A stretch of 5,698 bases of DNA, from NCBI GenBank assembly GCA_017940105.1, contig JAGAZG010000144.1, positions 1 through 5,698 of the forward strand, read 5' to 3'. Source of the DNA: Mailhella sp. Lineage in GTDB: Bacteria; Desulfobacterota; Desulfovibrionia; Desulfovibrionales; Desulfovibrionaceae. The stretch's first letter is position 1, and each line of letters opens with the position of its first letter. A model generated the notes under the pieces. The model saw nothing but the letters and a program-made list of their open reading frames with translations, did not search any database and was not told where the DNA came from. The position numbers were made by a program, and so were the translations under genes. This document shows positions 1 through 5,485 of this stretch, piece by piece.

Positions 1-702
1 AGTTTCTGGAGAAATCATATTCAGCAGGGCAAAGGGAACTCCAACGCCTAAAAACACGCCCAGAACAATTTGCCAGCGCACGGATCCTCGCCCGACAAGA
101 TAAAGGCCGCCCAAAAGAAGAGCGCCGATCTGACCGGCACCAAGAGCTGCTACCTGCCTGCCCAGGAGAAGATCCGCGATGGAAAAGCGGTCAGCCGCAG
201 CAACGCCGAAAGCCTGAACACGGCTGAGGGGATCGGCAAACGTCGTTGCAAGCTGCATCAGATTGGGGTCTGTAAGGACAGGATACGAAACAAACAGGAT
301 AGCCCAGCCGACAATAGGAGTAGGCATAGGGCAGTTTCCCAGTCCGCCGAAAAACATTTTGCCGAACAATATGGCGGCTGCAGCCCCGAGCATAACAATC
401 CACCAGGGCGAAGACGCCGGCAGAAGAAAAGCCAGCAGCAACGCACTCACCACTGCTGTCAGGTCGCCGACTCTCACGGGTCTTTTCATGATCCTGCTCG
501 CCATAGCCTCAACGGCGACGGCCGTAAGAACAGACACGGCCATGACGCGCGCCGCAGAAATCCCCCATGTGTACACGGCCATGAAAGCCGCGGGAGCAAG
601 GGCTATAAGATAATCTAAGCTGCGCTTGAACACGGTTTGCCCGCAATGCCAGTATGGCGGGGCGCTCATGGCAAGCAAGACTTGGGAAGAACTGTTCTTC
701 AT
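1..702 (-). CDS. rnfD: Rnf complex membrane subunit RnfD, N-terminal 234 residues (runs off left edge)
   Basis: The frame is open from an ATG at 702 to base 1. It encodes 234 residues of an integral membrane subunit of the ion-translocating Rnf complex; the family is usually a little over 300 residues, so the C-terminus is missing. Hydrophobic segments lie near residues 28-46, 51-67, 78-94, 98-114, 130-148, 186-205 and 211-230. The family landmark GGLG is at 119-122, followed by PIVGWA (129-134); a conserved-looking FSIADLLLG segment is at 173-181. The start is fixed by a GGAGG 8 bases upstream and by an ATGA overlap with the rnfC stop, which implies translational coupling. Oddities: the SGAT-type motif that carries covalent FMN on threonine is not visible. 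The aligned stretch is DPLSRVQAF (157-165), and the usual NPFNPA after GGLG reads CPMPTP. Family assignment is firm; loss of FMN is inferred. Confidence 0.9.
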   Translation of the reverse strand, partial: MKNSSSQVLLAMSAPPYWHCGQTVFKRSLDYLIALAPAAFMAVYTWGISAARVMAVSVLTAVAVEAMASRIMKRPVRVGDLTAVVSALLLAFLLPASSPWWIVMLGAAAAILFGKMFFGGLGNCPMPTPIVGWAILFVSYPVLTDPNLMQLATTFADPLSRVQAFGVAAADRFSIADLLLGRQVAALGAGQIGALLLGGLYLVGRGSVRWQIVLGVFLGVGVPFALLNMISPET

Positions 703-1952
703 GGGCGAACCTCCGCATGTTCAGCAGGCATCTCTGTATACACGCCAGAAGAAGAAAGCAGCTTCAGGCCAAGCCTTCTCTTGGCAAGACGTATGTATTG
801 AAGCACTGGACGGCGGGCTATGCACACATAACCGCAAAGCCCGCATTCCAGACAGCTTGTTATGTATTCTTCATAGCAGCGGTCATGCAGGCCGAATTCT
901 GCATAGCGGCTCAGCATGTCGGGACGCAAGCGGGCAGGGCATATTGCCGTGCATGCGCCGCACTCAATGCAGGGGCCATGCCCCTCCATGGGGGTGATGG
1001 TGCCCTGCTCAACTATAAACAGCCCCACGGCGCCTTTTGTAATGCTGCGGTCATACCGGTCCAGGCTTTCGCCCCTGAGCGGCCCCCCTCGCACGACAGT
1101 ATCGCCAGCTTTAAGCTCAATGCCGGAGAAATCCAGCAGGTCTTCAACGGTGCTGCCATCCCGTACAATAAAATTGCCGTTGTTTTTCAGCGTGCCTATA
1201 GTGATCACGGTATCGATCAGCGGCAGCTTTGTGCGTGTGACATGCCCGAGGCTCCATATATTATGCAGTCCGACGATGCCAACGCCTTCCGGACGTTCCT
1301 TTCCTGTAACCGCCTTTATGACCAGAGCATTGACGCTTGACGGATACTGCTTTGGCACATATGCGACCTCTATATTGGGATAGTCAAACTGCATGCCCTT
1401 GGGAATGGCAAGAATGATTCTTTTTGCGGGGGAAAGCCTGCGAAGCATCTCCATGCCAAGCAAAAACTTGCGCGGATGCGAATTGATCATCGGTTCAGCC
1501 CAGGTCACGCCCGGATCCGGATTCAGACCGTTGACAATAAGGGTTTCGCATTCCTGCCCCAGCGATTTGGTATTGAGCCCCATTTTTTTCAGTATGGGCC
1601 TGAGCTCCTCACCGCGTGCATCAAGAGCACGTATGTCTGTCTTTTCCACCGCCTCGGCTTTCGCACGAAGTTCATCGTCCGGTTCAACAGCCGTAATGAA
1701 GACGCTTCGCTCAGTAATGTCGGTTATTTCGCCATAGACTGGCGAATAGAGGTCGCCCTTGCCAGGATCGGGATGCGTCCCAAGATACATGTAAGGGAAT
1801 ACCTTTGCCTTTTTTTTGATATCCGCTCCAAGAGTGAACCCCTCGCGATTAAGCCGCACGCTCTGAGGATCAGGCGCCTGAATAAAACGCCTCATCTTTC
1901 CCGACATAAGGGTAAAACGCGGATCTTTCAGCATGGTGAACAATTTTTTCAT
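699..1952 (-). CDS. rnfC: Rnf complex peripheral iron-sulfur subunit RnfC, lacking recognisable NADH/FMN loop
   Basis: This 417-aa protein matches RnfC in architecture: an N-terminal barrel-sandwich region (about 20-90, with PDPGKGDLYSPVYGEI), a reduced Complex I 51-kDa-like region (about 115-220), a SLBB-like region (about 225-295, with NGNFIVRDGSTVEDLL and GGPLRG) and a ferredoxin-like tail. Two [4Fe-4S] motifs are intact: C328, C331, C334, C338 and C367, C370, C373, C377. In NADH-linked RnfC proteins a glycine-rich GIVGxGGAxFP loop and an NGAECEPY motif form the NADH/FMN site. Here the first is absent and the second reads NGLNPDPG (141-148). The gene starts 78 bp after the cytochrome gene and overlaps rnfD by 4 bp, so it sits in one operon. 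Its ribosome site is poor: GGAGAGGG lies 11 bases before the ATG. The family call is secure; the electron partner is not. Confidence 0.94.
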   Translation of the reverse strand: MKKLFTMLKDPRFTLMSGKMRRFIQAPDPQSVRLNREGFTLGADIKKKAKVFPYMYLGTHPDPGKGDLYSPVYGEITDITERSVFITAVEPDDELRAKAEAVEKTDIRALDARGEELRPILKKMGLNTKSLGQECETLIVNGLNPDPGVTWAEPMINSHPRKFLLGMEMLRRLSPAKRIILAIPKGMQFDYPNIEVAYVPKQYPSSVNALVIKAVTGKERPEGVGIVGLHNIWSLGHVTRTKLPLIDTVITIGTLKNNGNFIVRDGSTVEDLLDFSGIELKAGDTVVRGGPLRGESLDRYDRSITKGAVGLFIVEQGTITPMEGHGPCIECGACTAICPARLRPDMLSRYAEFGLHDRCYEEYITSCLECGLCGYVCIARRPVLQYIRLAKRRLGLKLLSSSGVYTEMPAEHAEVRP

Positions 1953-1960
1953 TTTGCTAC

Positions 1961-1990
1961 GCGCCCTCTCCCGGCATGGCCGTCCGGCGC
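1961..1990 (-). repeat. GC-rich inverted repeat around the rnfC ribosome binding site
   Basis: The 5-bp arms GCGCC (1961-1965) and GGCGC (1986-1990) enclose a smaller CGGC/GCCG hairpin with a 3-base loop (1972-1982). It lies in the 78-bp gap between the cytochrome gene and rnfC. The only purine-rich ribosome site for rnfC, GGAGAGGG (1964-1971), falls inside this structure. It could dampen or couple rnfC translation; the pairing is visible but the function is a guess. Confidence 0.35.
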
Positions 1991-2030
1991 GTCCTCCCGT
2001 TATTTCTTTGCTGTTATGCCAGTGCGCACA

Positions 2031-2846
2031 TCATTTCATATGGCACTTGGAGCAGTCTTCCTTGGTATAGGGACCGGAGCCAACTTTTTCGTGGCAGCCC
2101 ATGCAAAGCTTATGCAAAGCCTGCATGGAACCGGGAACGAGCTTTTGAGCTGATTCCACGTTTTTATGGCAGCTGGAGCAGCTGACAAACACTGCATCTG
2201 CATGCATGCGCGGAGCATTGGCTGCCAGACGCTTGCCGGCATGGCAATTATCGCATCCGCTCTGCTTTTCGGCAAACCACTGCCGGTGGCAGGTTGCGCA
2301 TTTATTATGCACGGCATCGGCAAGGCCAGGCCTGCCCAAAGTCTTGACTCCTTCCGTGGACGGAGGTGTGCCTTCTTTATGGCACGAAGCGCAGGACTGC
2401 TGACTTGATTCATGATGGCACGCTTCACAGCCGAATTTATCACCATGAAGCTTATGCCCCCAGTCATTGCCTGCAACTTTATAGTCGGCATGGCAAAGAG
2501 CGCAGTTTCTTTCTTCGTTTCTGTAATGATGGCAAACGGCGCAGGCTGTATCGGGATAACTGGACGCATGATCTGCCCTGAAAGCATCGTCAAAAACAAC
2601 TCCATGGCAGGAGCTGCACTTCATGGGTTGCGCTGAAACGCTGAGTTCGTGATGGCAGACAATGCAGTCTGTTCCGGCTGACGCATGCTTTTCATGCTCA
2701 AAGACAACCGGACCGCCGCTGTTCTGAAGCAGTGATTTCTGCGGCTGCTGGCTGCCTGTCTTTTCCCATGGCAACATATAGCCTGCCAGGGCAATGACTG
2801 CCAGAACCGCCAGCAAACAAGTATAAATTAGGCGTTTCCTGGACAC
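2031..2846 (-). CDS. Membrane-anchored periplasmic undecahaem cytochrome c, first gene of the rnf operon
   Basis: The protein is 271 aa from the GTG at 2846. A basic start (SRKR) leads into one hydrophobic segment (residues 7-27), which acts as an export signal or uncleaved anchor. The rest is a haem-binding domain. Eleven CXXCH motifs begin at residues 61, 77, 102, 115, 140, 152, 183, 198, 223, 248 and 265. Several are CXXCHH, as in class III tetrahaem cytochromes. After the anchor there are exactly 11 further histidines, enough for bis-histidine ligation of every haem. I chose the GTG because GAGGG sits 5 bases upstream and because it places the basic n-region at the start. In-frame starts at 2882 (ATG), 2933 (ATG) and 3005 (TTG) would add up to 53 residues of unlikely sequence before the anchor and have weaker ribosome sites. 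A multiheme cytochrome before rnfC is known in Desulfovibrio; its likely role is electron exchange between Rnf and the periplasm. Confidence 0.9.
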   Translation of the reverse strand: MSRKRLIYTCLLAVLAVIALAGYMLPWEKTGSQQPQKSLLQNSGGPVVFEHEKHASAGTDCIVCHHELSVSAQPMKCSSCHGVVFDDAFRADHASSYPDTACAVCHHYRNEERNCALCHADYKVAGNDWGHKLHGDKFGCEACHHESSQQSCASCHKEGTPPSTEGVKTLGRPGLADAVHNKCATCHRQWFAEKQSGCDNCHAGKRLAANAPRMHADAVFVSCSSCHKNVESAQKLVPGSMQALHKLCMGCHEKVGSGPYTKEDCSKCHMK

Positions 2847-2851
2847 GGATT

Positions 2852-2856
2852 CCCTC
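2852..2856 (-). promoter_or_regulatory. Ribosome binding site deciding the cytochrome start
   Basis: GAGGG on the minus strand, 5 bases before the GTG at 2846. It is the best Shine-Dalgarno match near any of the possible in-frame starts, and the resulting protein begins directly with a basic region and membrane anchor. Confidence 0.55.
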
Positions 2857-3024
2857 GATGGTGCGGAGTTGAAGGCGAGCTCCATGTCCCGTGCGGCATG
2901 GACATTCGCCCGGTTAGAATGAACGCCGGACATACAGAAATATCCATGATGGAAAAATCTGCCAATCCTTTGCCCATTCGCCTTTCCTACCGCCGGGTTC
3001 AGCAAGGCCCAAACAACCGGCGGC

Positions 3025-3058
3025 CTGGCAGAAATACCTTTTAAGGCATTTCTGCCAG
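3025..3058. repeat. Long palindrome upstream of the cytochrome-rnf operon
   Basis: The arms CTGGCAGAAAT (3025-3035) and ATTTCTGCCAG (3048-3058) are perfect 11-bp complements. Inside them, CCTT (3037-3040) pairs with AAGG (3043-3046) after one A/C mismatch, giving a nearly continuous stem with almost no loop. On the plus strand it is followed by GTTTTTAT, like a rho-independent terminator, but no plus-strand gene ends here. On the minus strand it follows TTATAAAAA and has no T-run after it. It may be an operator, a 5' leader hairpin of the rnf transcript, or a barrier to antisense transcription. Confidence 0.7.
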
Positions 3059-3093
3059 TTTTTATAAGCTACCTCTCCGCAAAAAATATGTCC

Positions 3094-3134
3094 AGAAAAA
3101 ATCGGCTTGTCATATTTAATACAAGCCTGATTTT
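3094..3134 (-). terminator. Rho-independent terminator after pgpA
   Basis: On the minus strand, AGGCTTGT pairs with ACAAGCC (stem arms 3121-3127 and 3104-3110, 10-base loop), followed at once by GATTTTTTC (3095-3103). An outer A-rich/T-rich pairing (3098-3103 with 3129-3134) extends the stem. It lies about 60 bp after the pgpA stop and closes the upstream transcription unit. The shorter T-run on the plus side could make it partly bidirectional. Confidence 0.8.
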
Positions 3135-3192
3135 ATAAGCATAACACGCGTCAGCATGACACCGTTCCATCGGTCATGGCATGAGAACAACT

Positions 3193-3714
3193 TCACACAA
3201 TGCAACGCAGCAGTACCAGGACGGCAATGGCCTGCAGTGCGGCCGCAGCATCATCGAGCATAACGCCCCAGCCGTTATGCCAGCGCTTATCAGTGTCAAA
3301 CCACCGCGCAGGCGGGATTTTAATGATATCAAACAAGCGGAAAGCCGCAAACGCCGCAAACTGCCATTGCCATGAGTCAGGCACAAACAAAAGAACCATC
3401 CAGACGGCAAAAACCTCGTCAATGACCATGGAGGAATGATCATGCACGCCTATATCCGTGCCCGTAATTTCGCATGCCCTCGCTCCGGCGTAAAAACATG
3501 CGGATATAAGCACTGCCCAGCCCCACCAGGGAATGAAGCTATCAAGCGCCATATATACAAGAAGGGCTGCCAGGCTGCCCCATGTGCCCGACGCCGGCCT
3601 TAACACGCCGGCCCCGAAAAACGTGGCCAGCATGTGAGGAAACGAAGAAAAGGCAAAGGACAATGTCATGGGATTTTTGCGCGAGGGACTTTTTGAGGAA
3701 TATTTTTCAAGCAT
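3193..3714 (-). CDS. pgpA: Phosphatidylglycerophosphatase A
   Basis: A 173-aa inner-membrane protein, close to the length of E. coli PgpA (172 aa). PgpA-family enzymes dephosphorylate phosphatidylglycerophosphate to phosphatidylglycerol, the last step of that phospholipid pathway. Family motifs appear in order: GAGVLRPASGTWGS (34-47), HDHSSMVIDE (91-100), FRLFDIIKIPP (125-135) and GWGVMLDD (148-155), with the conserved acidic pairs D99/E100 and D154/D155. Hydrophobic stretches near 45-60, 63-80, 96-112 and 157-172 fit a small membrane protein. The ATG at 3714 is preferred over an in-frame ATG at 3777: AGGAG lies 6 bases upstream, and the upstream start would overlap the preceding gene and add 21 residues outside the family. 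It lies 22 bp after the exported-protein gene, in one operon, and before a terminator. Confidence 0.93.
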   Translation of the reverse strand: MLEKYSSKSPSRKNPMTLSFAFSSFPHMLATFFGAGVLRPASGTWGSLAALLVYMALDSFIPWWGWAVLISACFYAGARACEITGTDIGVHDHSSMVIDEVFAVWMVLLFVPDSWQWQFAAFAAFRLFDIIKIPPARWFDTDKRWHNGWGVMLDDAAAALQAIAVLVLLRCIV

Positions 3715-3720
3715 AACGGG

Positions 3721-3725
3721 CTCCT
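3721..3725 (-). promoter_or_regulatory. Ribosome binding site deciding the pgpA start
   Basis: AGGAG on the minus strand, 6 bases before the ATG at 3714, inside the 22-bp gap after the upstream gene. It supports the shorter, family-length PgpA. Confidence 0.8.
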
Positions 3726-3736
3726 GTAATTCGCTG

Positions 3737-4825
3737 CTATTTTTCCGTTGCCAGCGGTGAAAACGATGCATTGCCACGTTTCAGCCTGTTGCGGAAAAAC
3801 TCCATAAGCGGCAGAACGTTCCAATGCTCTGCGGGCATTACCGTGGCAGGACCCGCCGCCCTGGCAAAAATTCTGTCGCCTGATATGAAGTCAGCCTCTA
3901 TCCTGAAGTCAACTTCACATTGTTCCGGCATGAAACCGCTGTATTGATATCCATCCAGCTGCATCGTGCCCTCTTTTCTGAGTAGCTCTGCCAGAAGAGC
4001 GAAGTCTTCTTGTGATGCGCTTACTTCCGCACGCACTGCTGTACCGGATGCATCTCTGAACACAACCCGTATGCGCCCTTCGCTGTTTTCTTCCATACCG
4101 TAGTAAAACAGTTCAAATTTATAGGCTCCATCGGCGAAACTACCGCCGTCAATCCCTGAACTATACGGCGCTTCCGCCACGAATGCACGAAGTGGACCTG
4201 AAAAATCCTTCTTGTGGACCAGGCCGAATCTATACTTTTCTGAAATGCTCATCATAAAATCTATGAACCATATTTCGCTCCAGTACCTGTAAGGCATGAC
4301 CGCATAACCTCCTTCTGCACCGGCAGCAATGGTTTCACCGGAAGCATAGAGAACCTTCAGGTCAAACCCATGCCCAAGCGCAGAATTCCACTTGCAGTAA
4401 CCGTTCAGCCTGGCAATTTCATGCTCGTCGATCAGCCTCTGCAATTCGTCAAGCACAACAGAAGGAAGATACTCTTGCACATCAAATGTATCACGGGATC
4501 CATGACATTTTGCATTAAAAAAAGCCTGTTCGCCCATCCGTTTAATGTTCAGCGAAAAACTTCCCTGAGGAATACCCGAATATACAGGAACGAACAGTCC
4601 GCTGCGGCTGCGTACCGCCCTCGCCTCGTGGAATTCAAACCTTACGGAAAAATCCTGTATTGTTTTTGAATGAATGACGTGAGGTGCATTATAATCTGTA
4701 TGGTCAGACGTACTTCCCGGTGCGGAAAAGTCACTGCTAGGCGCATAATCAGGCGTTCTGCCGGATGATGAAAACGGCATGACGCCCAGCAGAGCAGTCA
4801 TCACGGTAAAAAGAAACTTTTTCAC
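3737..4825 (-). CDS. Exported protein of unknown function with two tandem related domains
   Basis: I do not recognise a named family. The 362-aa product starts at a GTG with GGAGG 5 bases upstream. MKKFLFTVMTALLGVMPF is a typical Sec signal peptide; cleavage is likely around residues 20-24, and no lipobox cysteine is seen. A low-complexity Ser/Asp/Pro linker follows (about 24-50). The rest seems to contain two diverged copies of one domain. Copy 1 (about 57-195) has LNGY (140-143), SGETI (162-166) and AVMPYRYW (175-182). Copy 2 (about 235-348) has LDGY (290-293), SGDRI (315-319) and TVMPAEHW (328-335). Each copy starts with beta-rich sequence, then a helix rich in Leu and charge, and ends in an aromatic helix. 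There are only four cysteines-or-fewer in the whole protein and no metal-binding cluster. It is co-transcribed with pgpA, which does not by itself reveal its job. A periplasmic, possibly envelope-related, role is inference only. Confidence 0.85.
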   Translation of the reverse strand: MKKFLFTVMTALLGVMPFSSSGRTPDYAPSSDFSAPGSTSDHTDYNAPHVIHSKTIQDFSVRFEFHEARAVRSRSGLFVPVYSGIPQGSFSLNIKRMGEQAFFNAKCHGSRDTFDVQEYLPSVVLDELQRLIDEHEIARLNGYCKWNSALGHGFDLKVLYASGETIAAGAEGGYAVMPYRYWSEIWFIDFMMSISEKYRFGLVHKKDFSGPLRAFVAEAPYSSGIDGGSFADGAYKFELFYYGMEENSEGRIRVVFRDASGTAVRAEVSASQEDFALLAELLRKEGTMQLDGYQYSGFMPEQCEVDFRIEADFISGDRIFARAAGPATVMPAEHWNVLPLMEFFRNRLKRGNASFSPLATEK

Positions 4826-4867
4826 GTTATCCTCCGCCTATAGATTACCAGGCGTTTGCCAATGGTA

Positions 4868-4896
4868 TTTTTAAGTGAAAAAAATCATGCTGTAAA
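4868..4896 (-). promoter_or_regulatory. Candidate sigma70 promoter of the exported protein-pgpA operon
   Basis: On the minus strand, TTTACA (4891-4896, 5 of 6 to consensus) is followed after 17 bases by TAAAAA (4868-4873, 4 of 6). A start near 4861 would leave a leader of about 36 bases ending in a strong GGAGG ribosome site before the GTG at 4825. Spacing and position are good; the -10 box is imperfect. Confidence 0.45.
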
Positions 4897-4997
4897 TGAT
4901 TTCGCCATGATGAACCCTTGAACAATGCTTCTCTTGTCCGCCAATACTCAGTTCAGTGATACCACAGTTTTCTTTCCATGAACTTGCTTTAACTATT

Positions 4998-5034
4998 AAG
5001 GAAAGGCCATCCGGCACGAGAACAGCCTTTCCTT
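4998..5034. repeat. 10-bp inverted repeat downstream of the NifX-like gene
   Basis: The arms AAGGAAAGGC (4998-5007) and GCCTTTCCTT (5025-5034) are perfect complements around a 17-base loop. It lies about 40-75 bp past the stop of the NifX-like gene and upstream of the next promoter. On neither strand is it followed by a proper T-run, so it is not a textbook terminator. It could still end transcription or protect the mRNA 3' end. The rest of the 246-bp gap (4826-5071) holds only the promoter and leader of the next operon. Confidence 0.55.
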
Positions 5035-5071
5035 CTATTGCTAAAAAAATATTTCGTATCAATAAAATTTA

Positions 5072-5464
5072 TCAATGATGATGCCCGCATCCTCCACGGC
5101 AAAGGTCAACAGAACCAAATTCAGGCAGTTTGCCATCGATATACGCCTTAAAAACATCTTCCACTGTAGCATAGCCAGATGCATACAGAACTTTGAGCCC
5201 CATCTCTTTCATGGCCATGAGCGGATTCATACCCATACCGCCTGCTATAAGAACCTTTACGCCAATAGATACGAGCTCCCTTACCGGCACTATGCAGCCG
5301 CCATGCTCATGTCCCCTGTTTGGCTCAACGGCAATATCAAGAAGATTTCCATCCTGTACAAGCGCAACAGTATACAAATCGCAGTGTCCAAAATGGGCGC
5401 TTGGGCTTGCCTGCAATCCTCCAGGCGCATTGGATGGCACTGCAACAAGAACAGACTCTGACAT
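5072..5464 (-). CDS. NifX/NifB-C-like (MTH1175 family) iron-molybdenum cofactor-binding protein
   Basis: A 130-aa cytoplasmic protein of the dinitrogenase iron-molybdenum cofactor family (NifX, NifB C-terminus, VnfY, Orp of Desulfovibrio). Family members bind metal-sulfur clusters. Landmarks are the SAHFGHCDLYTV segment (22-33), typical of the family, GHEHGGC (51-57), the LIAGGMGMNPL loop (72-82), and a Cys/His tail CRGGCGHHH (122-130) that could bind metal. No other nitrogen-fixation gene is visible, so a role in nitrogenase assembly is not implied; in sulfate reducers such stand-alone proteins are common and mostly of unknown function. The ATG at 5464 has an excellent ribosome site (GGGAGG, about 7 bases upstream). 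It lies 21 bp after the DUF134 gene and is probably co-transcribed with it. Confidence 0.88.
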   Translation of the reverse strand: MSESVLVAVPSNAPGGLQASPSAHFGHCDLYTVALVQDGNLLDIAVEPNRGHEHGGCIVPVRELVSIGVKVLIAGGMGMNPLMAMKEMGLKVLYASGYATVEDVFKAYIDGKLPEFGSVDLCRGGCGHHH

Positions 5465-5485
5465 ACTTACACCTCCCTGGATAGG

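Larger units (their letters stand above)
2847..3192. other. Gene-free region between pgpA and the rnf operon
   Basis: This 346-bp stretch holds the pgpA terminator (3094-3134), a long palindrome (3025-3058) and the leader of the cytochrome-rnf operon. No convincing gene is present. The rnf operon promoter must lie here, but no strong match stands out. Candidates on the minus strand are TTATAA (3061-3066), which has TGGACA upstream at too long a spacing of 21, and TTGGCA (2960-2965) with a poor TATTTC 17 bases on. Part of the region (2847-3005) is open in the cytochrome frame, so a longer cytochrome N-terminus cannot be strictly excluded. Confidence 0.6.

Noticed and set aside
70..618. Plus-strand frame rich in Arg, His and Ser opposite rnfD
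   Set aside because: Antisense to RnfD, whose frame encodes clear transmembrane segments; the biased composition is typical of the complement of a hydrophobic gene.
654..1340. Long plus-strand reading frame opposite rnfC
   Set aside because: It lies antisense to a well-supported gene with intact Fe-S motifs, and its translation shows no family features.
1476..2153. Plus-strand reading frame opposite the 5' end of rnfC and the end of the cytochrome gene
   Set aside because: Shadow of the two minus-strand genes; no recognisable domain and no clear ribosome site.
2036..2605. Alternative minus-strand frame inside the cytochrome gene
   Set aside because: It is a frame shadow; the other frame carries all 11 CXXCH motifs.
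3107..3138. Plus-strand promoter TTGTCA ... TTATAA
   Set aside because: The spacing of 20 bases is too long, the bases form the terminator stem, and no plus-strand gene follows.
3715..3777. Upstream ATG extension of PgpA
   Set aside because: It overlaps the preceding gene, adds residues not found in the family, and the AGGAG at 3721-3725 points to the start at 3714.
4871..5062. 63-codon minus-strand reading frame between the NifX-like gene and the exported protein gene
   Set aside because: It starts at a TTG with no ribosome site, matches no family I know, overlaps the inverted repeat and extends over the likely promoter of the next operon.
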